6,032 bases of DNA from Dehalococcoidales bacterium (GTDB lineage Bacteria > Chloroflexota > Dehalococcoidia > Dehalococcoidales > Fen-1064). Made by a program: the position numbers and the translations under genes. Below are positions 5,992 through 6,032 of the stretch, in pieces. A model generated the notes under the pieces. That model saw only the letters and a program-made list of their open reading frames with translations, searched no databases and was not told the DNA's origin. The stretch's first letter is position 1. Every line of letters starts with the position of its first letter. Where the stretch lies: positions 1-6,032 of the forward strand of contig JAQTPO010000116.1 of NCBI GenBank assembly GCA_028712845.1, given 5' to 3'.

Positions 5992-6032
5992 ATGTACGAA
6001 TGCAAGGGAAAACATCACTATGTTCGTACAGT
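5992..6032 (+). CDS. possible start of a rightward gene, truncated by window end
   Basis: Two candidate starts exist. ATG 5992 opens a frame reading MYECKGKHHYVRT to the window edge but has no ribosome site. ATG 6020 (MFVQ, another frame) is preceded by AAGGGA with a 10-base gap. Only 4 to 13 codons are visible, so no product can be named and the gene itself is unproven; the promoter-like sequence upstream is the main support. Confidence 0.2.
   Translation, partial: MYECKGKHHYVRT
5993..6030 (+). other. 8-bp perfect inverted repeat around a possible start codon
   Basis: TGTACGAA (5993-6000) and TTCGTACA (6023-6030) are perfect inverted copies separated by 22 bases. Two further wobble pairs are possible inside. 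If translation starts at 6020, the ribosome site and the start codon's first base lie in the loop, and the start codon's last two bases fall in the wobble pairs closing the stem. The arms could instead be an operator or the edge of a longer element outside the window. Confidence 0.4.

Overview
The window (6032 bases, roughly balanced base composition) is a compact stretch of bacterial chromosome. It holds one gene fragment, five complete protein genes and several small palindromic repeats. No rRNA, tRNA, phage, transposase or CRISPR structure is visible. The gene families are a stand-alone B12-binding-type radical SAM protein, an Ap4A-phosphorylase-like HIT protein, a GIDE-LemA membrane fusion and a small GIY-YIG protein. 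This mix would fit a Chloroflexota (Dehalococcoidia-like) or other deep-branching anaerobe genome, but that placement is an impression and not a measured result.

Layout. Bases 1-525 (+) are the C-terminal part of an alpha/beta hydrolase. Bases 526-1157 are an accessory patch: a 95-residue GIY-YIG protein (minus strand) among three copies of a short palindrome. Two copies are identical over 27 bases in opposite orientation. The third carries compensatory stem changes. Bases 1158-3872 are two minus-strand genes, a metallo-beta-lactamase-fold hydrolase followed by a 603-residue radical SAM protein, separated by a 93-base spacer filled by a REP-like repeat. Bases 3873-3978 are a divergent control region with two back-to-back sigma70-like promoters. 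Bases 3979-4452 (+) encode the HIT protein. Bases 4576-5868 (+) encode a membrane protein joining a GIDE (BAM, 'beside a Mulan') domain to a LemA domain. The last 164 bases hold a promoter-like sequence and an inverted repeat that may precede another gene running off the window.

Working relationships. The hydrolase and radical SAM genes probably share a transcript from the leftward promoter, and the HIT gene has its own rightward promoter. No shared pathway among these genes can be read from the sequence. The most notable pattern is that each of the three leftmost genes is followed, on its own sense strand, by a hairpin with a GNRA-type tetraloop (GAAA or GUAA). Together with the stem covariation this suggests the palindromes act, or once acted, as RNA structures at mRNA 3' ends. 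The second notable item is the GIDE-LemA fusion.
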